Of a stretch of 16,049 nucleotides of DNA, positions 7,579 through 14,680 are shown one piece after another. Positions within the stretch are counted from its first letter, which is position 1; each line of letters begins with the position of its first letter. The notes under the pieces were generated by a model. It was not told the origin of the DNA. It searched no databases and saw nothing but the letters and a program-made list of their open reading frames with translations. The DNA lies in assembly GCA_011620825.1 (NCBI GenBank), contig WOYN01000099.1:1-16049 (forward strand). The letters run 5' to 3'. The stretch comes from Candidatus Methanomethylophilaceae archaeon (GTDB lineage Archaea; Thermoplasmatota; Thermoplasmata; Methanomassiliicoccales; Methanomethylophilaceae). The position numbers and the translations under genes were made by a program.

Positions 7579-8412
7579 TCAGGGCGAGCTGTTCGGTATC
7601 CATTCCCCTTCGTAGGCCTGGGCCTCATGGAATACTATGTCCTGACCGATGTCCATGACGGTTCTGTCACCGACGGCAACGGTCGTGATCCCTGTGGCTT
7701 TTTCCGTTTTCTCCGCCTGTTTCTCCGGGCCGGTCCTTATCATCACTATGCCCAGATGGATAAAGATGGCGATTTCTGGTTTCACCCTTTCGATGAAAGA
7801 TATTGCATAGTCTGTGCACAGGTGCCCTTTGATATGCATGTCGTCGGGCGCGGTTACGGGAAGGATTAACACTCTCGATCCGATATATTGGTCCGCTATC
7901 TCGGGCGTGTAGTCGGTATCGCTTACATACGAAATTATGCCATCCGGAGTGTGGAATCTGAACCCGACGTTTGTTGGGTCACTATGCTGGGACTTGCATA
8001 CTTCGGTCTTCAGGCCTTCGATCTCCAGCACATCGCCCGGGACGATGACCGTGCAGTCCCTTGCGAGATTTTGATGATATTCCGATATACAAGGTCCCAG
8101 ATTGTCTTGGCCCTTCAGCGCGGTGACGCTTCCGTAGATATGTCCTCTCTTTTTCCAACCGCCGAACGCGCACCCTTCGATTACCGATTCCGCATCGGCA
8201 TAATGGTCTGGGTGGGCGTGGGATATTATAACTGAATCCGTACGTGTCAGATCGTACCGTATTTTGTTCATCTGGGTCAATGCACCCGGTCCCGGGTCCA
8301 CGTGAATAATGTCCTCTCCCTTCATAAGGAGGAAGCCGCCGGTGCACCGCGTCTGGTACATCATCGTATGCCGACCGCCTCCGGTCCCCAGGAAAACAAT
8401 ACGTGTCGACAC
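7579..8412 (-). CDS. Metallo-beta-lactamase-fold hydrolase
   Basis: A 277-residue cytosolic protein with the RNase Z/phosphodiesterase-like branch of the metallo-beta-lactamase fold. The opening strand is IVFLGTGGGRHT. The metal-binding motif is SHAHPDHYAD (H65, H67, D69, H70), followed by QHSDP (H143), YVSDTDYTP (Asp ligand) and later His residues in KGHLCTDYA (H197) and IFIHLGI (H219). This set is consistent with two bound metal ions. No C-terminal domain identifies a substrate; RNA, cyclic nucleotide or a small phosphodiester are all possible. The start is GTG at 8412, about 25 nt from a TATA-like GATATACT, so it is probably leaderless. It is divergent from the deaminase gene and its TGA abuts that of the surface-protein gene. 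Confidence 0.85.
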   Translation of the reverse strand: MSTRIVFLGTGGGRHTMMYQTRCTGGFLLMKGEDIIHVDPGPGALTQMNKIRYDLTRTDSVIISHAHPDHYADAESVIEGCAFGGWKKRGHIYGSVTALKGQDNLGPCISEYHQNLARDCTVIVPGDVLEIEGLKTEVCKSQHSDPTNVGFRFHTPDGIISYVSDTDYTPEIADQYIGSRVLILPVTAPDDMHIKGHLCTDYAISFIERVKPEIAIFIHLGIVMIRTGPEKQAEKTEKATGITTVAVGDRTVMDIGQDIVFHEAQAYEGEWIPNSSP

Positions 8413-8431
8413 CTGTCTCGGTATCTCTTGT

Positions 8432-8440
8432 GAGTATATC
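8432..8440 (-). promoter_or_regulatory. TATA-like promoter of the metallo-beta-lactamase-fold gene
   Basis: Minus-strand GATATACTC centred about 25 nt upstream of the GTG at 8412, predicting a leaderless transcript. It shares the 80-bp divergent gap with the deaminase promoter. Confidence 0.4.
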
Positions 8441-8462
8441 CGTTTTTTGAATCCCGGAAAAT

Positions 8463-8469
8463 GTTAAAG
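8463..8469 (+). promoter_or_regulatory. TATA-like promoter of the deaminase operon
   Basis: GTTAAAG preceded by purine-rich GGAAAAT, centred about 27 nt before the ATG at 8493. It is a weak match to a TATA box, but it is in the right place for a leaderless start and nothing better is present. Confidence 0.35.
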
Positions 8470-8492
8470 TCGCATAGCAGCCTACCGGCACT

Positions 8493-9782
8493 ATGATTAC
8501 AGTGTTTCGCGGCGGATGGGTCGTCACTCAGAATCCCGGTAGGGATGTGTTCAGGGGAGATGTGGCCGTCGAAGACGAGAAAATAATCTATTCGGGGCCG
8601 AAATACGAGGGCTCCGCCGACAGGGACATCAATGCAGAAGGCGATGTCGTCATGCCCGGGATGGTCAATACCCACACGCATGTGGCGATGTCGGTGATGA
8701 AAGGTTCGCTGGACGACCTGCTGTTCCCGGATTTTCTCAATGCCAGCTTTAAAATCGATGCTGATAGGACTGACCGCGATATCGACATTGGGACAAAGCT
8801 CGGATGCATGGAGATGATCCGCAGCGGAACTACGACCTTCATGGACCTATATTATTCGGAAGACATCATCGCCAAGGCTGCACAGCAGGCCGGGATACGC
8901 GGTGTGCTGTGCTGGTGCGTCCTCGATGAAGATAAGACCACTCAGTCCGGAAATCCTTTGAAGAACTGTGCCAGATTCTGTAATCTGCATAAAAATACCA
9001 GAAAGATAGTGCCGGGTGTGGGGTTGCAGGGCGTCTATGTCTGCAATGAGGACACCTGCCTGGGGGCAAAGGAGCTTTCCGACAGAGAAAAACTGCCGAT
9101 GAACTTTCACCTTTCGGAGACAAGGGGGGAAGTCAACGAACACCGTAAATCGACAGGGAAGAGGCCGGGCGAATGGCTCGCAGGCCTCGGAGTGTTCGGA
9201 CCCAGAGGGGTTGCGGCACATTCCGCCTGGCTGACGATTAATGAGGTCAGATTGATGGGCCAATCGGGTGTGTCGGTGTCCACGTGTCCAGCGTCCAATA
9301 TGAAACTGGCGACCGGCGGAGTAGCCCCGGTCCCCGAGTTCCGTTCGGGCGGGGTGAACGTGTCCATAGGGACTGACGGGAACACAACCAACAATTCTCT
9401 GGATATGTTCTCCGAAATGAAGATACTTGGGCTTCTTCAGAAAGCCAGCAGGTGGGATGCAACGGTGGCCAAGGCACAGGAGCTGATAGACTTCGCGACC
9501 ATCAATGGTGCAAAAGCAGTGGGAATGTCCGACAAGATAGGTTCGCTGGAACCTGGAAAATATGCCGACATAATAGTGCTCGACGGAAAGGCGCCGAACA
9601 TGAGGCCTCTGCTTCCTGAGAACATAATCGGGAACATAGCGTACTCAGCATCCGGCCTTAATGTCAAACATACGATGTGTCAGGGGGACCTCGTGATGGA
9701 GAATGCTGTCATCGGCACCCTGGACACAGATGCTGTACTCGCAGAGTCGGAGCAGGTGTGGAGGAAGCTCTGCTTAAGATGA
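8493..9782 (+). CDS. Amidohydrolase, 5'-deoxyadenosine/MTA/SAH deaminase family
   Basis: A 429-residue metal-dependent amidohydrolase. It shows NTHTH (H61, H63), FHLSET (H196, E199), AHSAWL (H223) and GTDGNTTNNS (D275), the zinc ligands and catalytic residues of the ATZ/TRZ-MtaD branch, and a C-terminal GSLEPGKYADIIVLD strand typical of the family. Members deaminate adenosine moieties of S-adenosylhomocysteine, methylthioadenosine or 5'-deoxyadenosine; methanogens use a DadD enzyme of this type to recycle SAM by-products. The usual His of the HSPYTC-like motif is not seen; the equivalent stretch appears as GLQGVYVCNE (about 167-176), so substrate preference is uncertain. It starts at ATG 8493. 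Its TGA overlaps the ATG of the PHP gene by 4 nt, so the two form an operon. Confidence 0.85.
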   Translation: MITVFRGGWVVTQNPGRDVFRGDVAVEDEKIIYSGPKYEGSADRDINAEGDVVMPGMVNTHTHVAMSVMKGSLDDLLFPDFLNASFKIDADRTDRDIDIGTKLGCMEMIRSGTTTFMDLYYSEDIIAKAAQQAGIRGVLCWCVLDEDKTTQSGNPLKNCARFCNLHKNTRKIVPGVGLQGVYVCNEDTCLGAKELSDREKLPMNFHLSETRGEVNEHRKSTGKRPGEWLAGLGVFGPRGVAAHSAWLTINEVRLMGQSGVSVSTCPASNMKLATGGVAPVPEFRSGGVNVSIGTDGNTTNNSLDMFSEMKILGLLQKASRWDATVAKAQELIDFATINGAKAVGMSDKIGSLEPGKYADIIVLDGKAPNMRPLLPENIIGNIAYSASGLNVKHTMCQGDLVMENAVIGTLDTDAVLAESEQVWRKLCLR

Positions 9783-10684
9783 CCCAGACCATAGAATTCA
9801 AAAGGCCCGAGGTGGCATCGATCGCCTCTTCGGGGAAGATATGTGCGGACATGCATTTTCATACGCACTATTCAGACAGCTATACACAAACGAAGGATGT
9901 TGTCAGGCTTGCGGTAGATCGGGGCGTGGGCGTAGCTATCACCGACCACAACCAGATAGGGGGAGTGTTGGACGCAATGGAAATGAAGAGCGATGCATTC
10001 ATAATTCCAGGTATGGAGGTGAGCACGTCGGACGGCCCCCATATATTGACATATTTTTACAGCTGGAGGGATCTGAAGGTCTTCTGGGACAAACACATAA
10101 AAGAGCACATCAGATAGTGCCAGTGGATCGCACTGAGGGACATGCCCACCGCAAGGTTATTGGATATTCTCGAGAAGGAGAACTGTGTGACCTCTGCGGC
10201 GCATCCCATGGGATACCTCGGTTCTAACAAGGGGCTCGAAATATGTATCAGAAAAAATTACATCCCTGTCTCGGAAGCCGGACGTCTGGATGCGTTCGAA
10301 GTGATCAGCGGAGGCATCTCCCGTAGGTCCAACATGTTAGCATGCGAATGTGCGACGGAGTATGACCTCGGTATCACCGGGGGCACGGACGGGCACCTTC
10401 TGAACGAACTTGGGAACATCGTCACGATTTCGGAAGTTTCGGACCTCGACGGGTTCTTGGACAGCATTGTGAAAAGAAAGAACAGCGTGATCGGCCGTGA
10501 GAAGAACCTGGCTGTAAAGGCGTGCATGGGCCTCGTATCTCTTACAGAATTCTGCAGGCATACGCCGTCCGTGGGATTCGTCCAACTTGAACAGACGGTC
10601 ATGAACTTCAGGAGATATCGCAGGTCGCCTGAGGAAAACGAGGTCAGAGCTGACTCGCGGCGAGTCTGCAGAAAGCGATTTTGA
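9779..10684 (+). CDS. PHP-domain metal-dependent phosphoesterase with an in-frame TAG
   Basis: The reading frame from ATG 9779 to TGA 10682-10684 has 302 codons and is broken only by TAG at 10115-10117 (codon 113). Before the TAG lie DMHFHTHYSDS (HxH), ITDHNQIGG (DH) and IPGMEVST (Glu). After it, in the same frame, come SAAHPMGYLG (His) and TGGTDGH (DGH). Only the joined product holds the full PHP metal site, and both halves read as one normal family member of about 300 residues. The TAG lies in a variable region between FWDKHIKEHIR and CQWIALRDM. Readings are: pyrrolysine or other suppression, a recent nonsense mutation, or a base error (CAG to TAG would give Gln). The ATG overlaps the deaminase stop by 4 nt, with GGAGG upstream. 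The 3' end overlaps the convergent cardiolipin synthase gene by 41 nt. Substrate unknown. Confidence 0.8.
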
Positions 10685-12119
10685 CAGAATCCCTTATCTT
10701 CTTTTCATTATATTTTTCGGTGGTGAACTCTACGCTTTTTTCGAGGTCTTTGAGGAATGCGTCGGACAGGTATTTTCCCACATCCTTAGAATAGATCATC
10801 GCGTTGGTCTCGAAGTTAAGGTTCATGCTTCGTTCGTCTAGGTTCGCGGAGCCGACAGAACAGTAGTATGAGTCGGCGACTATGGCCTTAGAGTGAATAA
10901 ATCCGTTCTTGTAGTGGTATACTCTGACCCCTGCCTGCATCAGCAGGTTGGCATAGAACAGATTCGTCCAGTATACGAGGGGGTGGTCGGGCTTGTCGGG
11001 GATTATTATCCTGACGTCCACGCCCGAAACGGCGGCCAGTTTAAGCATCGACAACGTGGCCTCGTCCGGCACCAAATACGGGGTGTGTATGTAAAGGGTC
11101 TTCCTGCAACGTGTAAACATCATCAAATATTGACTGTGGACCGGGCTGCTCTCCAGAACATCTGGTCCGCCGGAAATCATCTGCACGATCTCTTCTCCCT
11201 TTCCTGGCATGTTCTTGTAAAAGATATCGTCCGTGGTGATATCCACCCTGGTGGCATATCTCCAATCCATCAGGAACCTGATCTGCATTCCAAGGACGGC
11301 TCCGCCTTCGATTCTGACGCTGGTATCCCTCCAGTCGCCCAGCGGCCCCTTCCCGATGTATTCGCTGCCTATATTGTGACCGCCCGTCCATCCGATCCTG
11401 CCGTCGACCACCATTATCTTGCGGTGGTTCCTGTTGTTCTTTCGTGGGGTCAGCAGGCAGGCCGCACGGCTGTGGAACAGCGTAAAATGACCTCCTGCCT
11501 TGACGAATTCCTTCATGTTCTTCTTGGGCCCCTTTCCGAAACCGTAAGCGTCGCACATGACCCGGACCTGAACTCCCTGTTCGAGCTTCTCGATCAACAG
11601 GTTGACCAGGGCGGAACCCATTTCATCGTCCCTGATAATATAGAATTCGAAGTTTATAGTCTCCTTTGCGTTACGGATGTCTTCAAAAAGATCCCTGAAA
11701 TAGTCGCGCCCATCGATATAGACCTTAACTTCGTTATCGTCCGTGTAGCTGTGTCCGATCTTCATCATAGTGCTGATGAATTCGCCGCTTCCGGGCTGGT
11801 TCTTTTCAAGCAAAGAGCGGTCCATCCGGAGGCGTACACTCTGACCCTCTACCGCCCTTCTGACCCTCCTGTCGTAATAGGCCTTGGACCTGAATGCGTA
11901 TTTTGAATAGAACGTTTGTCCGAAGAACAGATACAGTGCAAATCCCAGGGGCGGGAACAGAAACATGACGAGCAGCCAGAGTATGGTGCTCTTTGGGTTG
12001 GAACGTTCCCAGAACATCATCGAAAATATGAATATGAGGTTGATGGGGATGATAAAAAGCATCATGTCGCCTGACAGGCTGCCAGTGACATATTCTCCCG
12101 GGATCACTATCCCGAACAT
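10644..12119 (-). CDS. Cardiolipin synthase-like phospholipase D protein
   Basis: A 491-residue membrane protein of the bacterial ClsA architecture. Two N-terminal transmembrane helices (about 20-36 and 46-66, PLDc_N type) precede two HKD catalytic motifs: NHRKIMVVDG (H222, K224, D229) and IHSKAIVADS (H399, K401, D406), each followed by the conserved GG or GSANLDERS segment. The family condenses two phospholipids, or exchanges glycerol, through a phospho-histidine intermediate. In archaea such enzymes can make glycerol-bridged dimeric archaetidyl lipids, a sensible fit with the ether-lipid genes elsewhere in the window. Nuclease or other transphosphatidylase activity is the alternative. ATG at 12119 overlaps the TAA of the acetyltransferase gene by 1 nt (TAATG), indicating coupling. 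Its last 41 nt overlap the end of the PHP gene. Confidence 0.9.
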   Translation of the reverse strand: MFGIVIPGEYVTGSLSGDMMLFIIPINLIFIFSMMFWERSNPKSTILWLLVMFLFPPLGFALYLFFGQTFYSKYAFRSKAYYDRRVRRAVEGQSVRLRMDRSLLEKNQPGSGEFISTMMKIGHSYTDDNEVKVYIDGRDYFRDLFEDIRNAKETINFEFYIIRDDEMGSALVNLLIEKLEQGVQVRVMCDAYGFGKGPKKNMKEFVKAGGHFTLFHSRAACLLTPRKNNRNHRKIMVVDGRIGWTGGHNIGSEYIGKGPLGDWRDTSVRIEGGAVLGMQIRFLMDWRYATRVDITTDDIFYKNMPGKGEEIVQMISGGPDVLESSPVHSQYLMMFTRCRKTLYIHTPYLVPDEATLSMLKLAAVSGVDVRIIIPDKPDHPLVYWTNLFYANLLMQAGVRVYHYKNGFIHSKAIVADSYYCSVGSANLDERSMNLNFETNAMIYSKDVGKYLSDAFLKDLEKSVEFTTEKYNEKKIRDSVKIAFCRLAASQL

Positions 12120-12703
12120 TATCTGACACCTATCAGTCTTGCGGGATTGCCGGCTACGGTAGTTCCAGGGGGCACGTCCCTGGTGACGACGGACCCCGCT
12201 CCGACTATGGAAGCCTTTCCGATTTTGACGCCGGGAAGTATTATCGAACCGGCACCGATCCAGGCGTCGCTCTCTATCGTGACAGGTTTGGAAACGGTCC
12301 CGACCGCGCGTCTCCTTGCGGGGTCACGGGAATGGTCGGGAGTGATGATCGTTACATTGGGACCGATCATGACGAAATCTCCGATGATTATGTGGTTGGA
12401 GTCGAGGAACGTGCAGTTGCAGTTGATAAGCACCTGTCTCCCCAGCACGATGTTAAAGCCCACGTCGCATCTGAACGGCGGATTTATCATAGTGTCCGGG
12501 TCGATCTCATCCGTAAACAGCCTTCCCAGTATCTCTCTTCTTTCCTCCGGTGTTCTTCTCCTAGGTTCATTGTATTCGTCACATATGCATCTGGCACGTT
12601 CCAAGGCATCGGTGAATTCCTGATAATCGGGGTCCTCGCTGCTCAGCTCTCTGCCTGCGTATATTCTCCCAAAGAAACTGTTCGGGGCGAAATCATTCTG
12701 CAT
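12119..12703 (-). CDS. Hexapeptide-repeat sugar O-acetyltransferase (maltose/galactoside type)
   Basis: A 194-residue left-handed beta-helix acyltransferase of the MaaT/LacA group. The N-terminal helical cap (YAGRELSSEDPDYQEFTDAL, then ICDEYNEPRRRTPEERREIL) is the maltose-acetyltransferase cap. It is followed by the hexapeptide-repeat coil (about 75-180) with the catalytic His region TIITPDHSRDP (H124) and the terminal GNPARLIG. It is expected to transfer acetyl from acetyl-CoA to a sugar hydroxyl; the true acceptor is unknown. ATG at 12703 lies about 28 nt from a TATA-like ATTAAGTT on the minus strand, compatible with a leaderless transcript. It forms a two-gene operon with the cardiolipin synthase, so modification of a lipid or envelope head group is possible, but that is inference. 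Confidence 0.87.
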   Translation of the reverse strand: MQNDFAPNSFFGRIYAGRELSSEDPDYQEFTDALERARCICDEYNEPRRRTPEERREILGRLFTDEIDPDTMINPPFRCDVGFNIVLGRQVLINCNCTFLDSNHIIIGDFVMIGPNVTIITPDHSRDPARRRAVGTVSKPVTIESDAWIGAGSIILPGVKIGKASIVGAGSVVTRDVPPGTTVAGNPARLIGVR

Positions 12704-12757
12704 AGAACCCGGATATGCAGTGAACTTAATGATGTTTGTTAAAGAACAAGTGCCGTG

Positions 12758-12783
12758 GCCGGCATACGAAATGTATGTGGCGG
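12758..12783. repeat. Imperfect inverted repeat in the divergent gap
   Basis: GCCGGCATAC and GTATGTGGC flank a GAAAT spacer; eight positions pair, with a small bulge. It lies between the acetyltransferase promoter and the ABC-operon promoter, where a repressor operator would be expected. No binding protein can be named from the sequence. Confidence 0.35.
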
Positions 12784-12800
12784 TAACCCGTCATCTCGCA

Positions 12801-12809
12801 ACATATTAA
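12801..12809 (+). promoter_or_regulatory. TATA-like promoter of the ABC exporter operon
   Basis: ACATATTAA within an AT-rich run (12801-12820). A start 25 nt downstream of its centre would fall near 12830, giving a leader of about 20 nt that contains the AAGGAGGG motif. The position is consistent with the ATA start at 12852 and too close for the ATG at 12823. Confidence 0.4.
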
Positions 12810-12837
12810 TACAATATTTAGAATGGCAAAATCAAGT

Positions 12838-12845
12838 AAGGAGGG
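12838..12845 (+). promoter_or_regulatory. Strong Shine-Dalgarno deciding the ABC ATPase start
   Basis: AAGGAGGG is the best ribosome-binding site in the window apart from the GAGGTGAT before the permease. Its GGAGG core ends 7 nt before an ATA codon (12852) in the ATPase frame. No ATG, GTG or TTG occurs in that frame until 12999, which would remove the Walker A motif. Confidence 0.6.
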
Positions 12846-12851
12846 TTAAAC

Positions 12852-13787
12852 ATAACAAGAGACCCAATCGAGATTATCGGTCTGGTAAAGAGATATGGTG
12901 AATTCACCGCGGTCGATAATCTGAGCCTAAACATTAAAAAGAACAGTTTTACAGGCCTTCTAGGTCCCAACGGTGCCGGAAAGAGCACAACCCTGAAGAT
13001 GCTCACGCATCTGATCAACACAACCTCCGGGGAGGCGTACATCAACGGCATAGATGTGACCAGAGATCCCAAGGCCGCGCTGATCGGAGTCGGGACCGTC
13101 GTCGAGACCCCGGAATTCTACACATATCTGACACCGAAGGAGACCTTCGAGCTCCTGGGACAGCTCATCGGAATGAGCAGTGAAAAAATCTCTGCGGAGA
13201 CATCATCGATACTCGAAATGGTCAAGATGACCGAATGGGCGGACAAGAAGATCGGCACATTCTCCAAAGGTATGAGGCAGAGGATCGCCCTCGGACAGGC
13301 ATTCCTGGACGAACCCAGCATCATAATATTGGACGAGCCGACCTCCGGTCTTGACCCGAGGGGCATGGCGGAGATGCGTGACGTCCTCAAGAACATCGGG
13401 AACGGAAGGGATGTCACCGTAGTGATGAGCTCCCATATGCTCCATGAGGTCAGCGACCTCTGCGACCGCGTTGCGATACTGAACCATGGAAAGCTGATAC
13501 TGGACGACACGATCGATGCAATCACATCAAGATCGGGGGCCAGACAGATAATCATCAAGTTGGACCACACTCCGACCACGGACGATGTGGCAAAGGTCGC
13601 GGCGATCTCAGGCATCACGTCTGCTTCCAGGTTCGGAGTCGACATAGAGGCCAAGATGCCGTCGGAATTTGCCCGCAGCCCCGATCTTTTCAAGGCGATC
13701 TCAGATCTCGGAATAGGGGCATACAACATGTACGAGAACGAATCGCTCGAAGCCACATATCTGAGTCTTATCAAGGAGTCGAGGTGA
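12852..13787 (+). CDS. ABC transporter ATP-binding protein, apparent ATA start
   Basis: ATPase of an ABC-2 type exporter, about 311 residues. It shows Walker A GPNGAGKST (38-46), signature FSKGMRQRIALGQ (137-149), Walker B IIILDEPTSGLDP (157-169) and H-loop VVMSSHML (H185), plus a C-terminal domain of about 90 residues typical of drug/antibiotic or gliding-type exporters. The frame is open from just after TAA 12837-12839. The N-terminal strand (ITRDPIEIIGLVKRYGEFTA) is normal for the family, but the only codon at initiation distance from the Shine-Dalgarno is ATA at 12852. Alternatives are an original ATG mutated to ATA, or a missing G in the GGG run at 12843-12845 that would join it to ATG 12823 (MAKSSKEG). 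The permease gene follows after 4 nt. Confidence 0.85.
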   Translation: MTRDPIEIIGLVKRYGEFTAVDNLSLNIKKNSFTGLLGPNGAGKSTTLKMLTHLINTTSGEAYINGIDVTRDPKAALIGVGTVVETPEFYTYLTPKETFELLGQLIGMSSEKISAETSSILEMVKMTEWADKKIGTFSKGMRQRIALGQAFLDEPSIIILDEPTSGLDPRGMAEMRDVLKNIGNGRDVTVVMSSHMLHEVSDLCDRVAILNHGKLILDDTIDAITSRSGARQIIIKLDHTPTTDDVAKVAAISGITSASRFGVDIEAKMPSEFARSPDLFKAISDLGIGAYNMYENESLEATYLSLIKESR

Positions 13788-13791
13788 TTCC

Positions 13792-14595
13792 ATGTCGTTA
13801 ACAGAGTCTTTCAAATTCAGAAGGGGAAAGGTAAGCATCACGGGCGACGACCTCAGGCAGTCGCTGGTCATAGCAAAGAACGAGATGCGGAAATTTCTGA
13901 GAGGGAGGAAGATCCTTCTCTTCATATTGCTGGCTGCGCTGTTCCTTGTGATAGACATAGCTCTCCCGGCGTTTTACTGGGAAGAGTTCGGGACATTTCT
14001 TTCAACCCCTGAAGCAATAATGTCTTGGCATGCGAGCAATGTCTCTTTCATTGTGCTATTGGGGGCGGTTCTCTTTGCTTCGTTCACCATAGTTTCCGAG
14101 TTTGAGGAAAGGACCTATCTGCTGCTGTTTACCAGACCTGTCAAGAAGACCGCAATCTTCGTAGGTAAGTTCCTGGCATGCTATGTTATTACGTTACTTG
14201 TGATCTTGGCATTTTACGGCGTTTCGGCGGTGCACTCACTGGTGCTCGAAGGAGCGGTCACCTCGAAGACCTTCACGTCCATCGGCATGTCGATGGCCTA
14301 CATATTCGCCCTATCGGGCCTGGCGGTTTTCTTCAGTTGCATCTCCAAGAAGGGAAGCATATCCGCGCTCATGACTTTCTTCCTGGTGCTTATGGTCCCT
14401 CAGATCATATCGGTGATTTTGATGGTCGTGCAGCCGGGCGGAGATTACTGGTACCTGCTGAATATAGCCGGAGGGAGTATATCCTCGATCTTCAGCTCAA
14501 CCGTCCAGATATCTAAGGCACTGATCACCCTATTCCTTTGGGGGGCAGTTCCGCTTGTGTTGGGTTGGCTGATATTCCTGAGAAGAGAAGCATAA
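13792..14595 (+). CDS. ABC-2 type transporter permease
   Basis: A 267-residue integral membrane protein with six predicted hydrophobic helices after a cytosolic N-terminus (KNEMRKFLRGRKILLFILL is the typical ABC-2 entry into helix 1). It has the family-typical cytoplasmic loop EFEERTYLLLFTRPVKKTAIFVGKF between helices 2 and 3 (split here in my reading at about 103-127). It pairs with the ATPase immediately upstream to form an exporter; the substrate is unknown. ATG at 13792 is preceded by GAGGTGAT, a near-perfect complement of the archaeal 16S rRNA 3' end, which overlaps the ATPase stop codon and supports coupled translation. A T-rich stretch after the TAA is a likely terminator. Confidence 0.9.
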   Translation: MSLTESFKFRRGKVSITGDDLRQSLVIAKNEMRKFLRGRKILLFILLAALFLVIDIALPAFYWEEFGTFLSTPEAIMSWHASNVSFIVLLGAVLFASFTIVSEFEERTYLLLFTRPVKKTAIFVGKFLACYVITLLVILAFYGVSAVHSLVLEGAVTSKTFTSIGMSMAYIFALSGLAVFFSCISKKGSISALMTFFLVLMVPQIISVILMVVQPGGDYWYLLNIAGGSISSIFSSTVQISKALITLFLWGAVPLVLGWLIFLRREA

Positions 14596-14610
14596 GCTTT
14601 ACAAACAGCA

Positions 14611-14640
14611 TTTCCAAATTTTTTATCATATTTTTCTTTG
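14611..14640 (+). terminator. T-tract terminator after the ABC operon
   Basis: Two runs of T (six at 14619-14624 and five at 14631-14635) in a T-rich stretch starting 15 nt after the permease TAA, with no strong stem. Poly-T tracts of this kind end archaeal transcripts. The next promoter-like box lies about 40 nt downstream. Confidence 0.5.
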
Positions 14641-14680
14641 TCGGAGAACCTGTCTATCGCAAGGTTCTTCAATGAAAAAC

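Noticed and set aside
10142..10684. Separate gene starting at ATG 10142
   Set aside because: It contains only the C-terminal metal-site motifs of a PHP protein, is in frame with the upstream half, and has no promoter or ribosome-binding site of its own.
10893..11906. 337-codon plus-strand open frame inside the cardiolipin synthase region
   Set aside because: It is antisense to a gene with both HKD motifs and a normal membrane N-terminus, and its own translation shows no domain; it is a shadow of biased codon use.
12999..13787. ABC ATPase starting at ATG 12999
   Set aside because: This start would delete the first strand and the Walker A motif, which are encoded intact upstream in the same frame.
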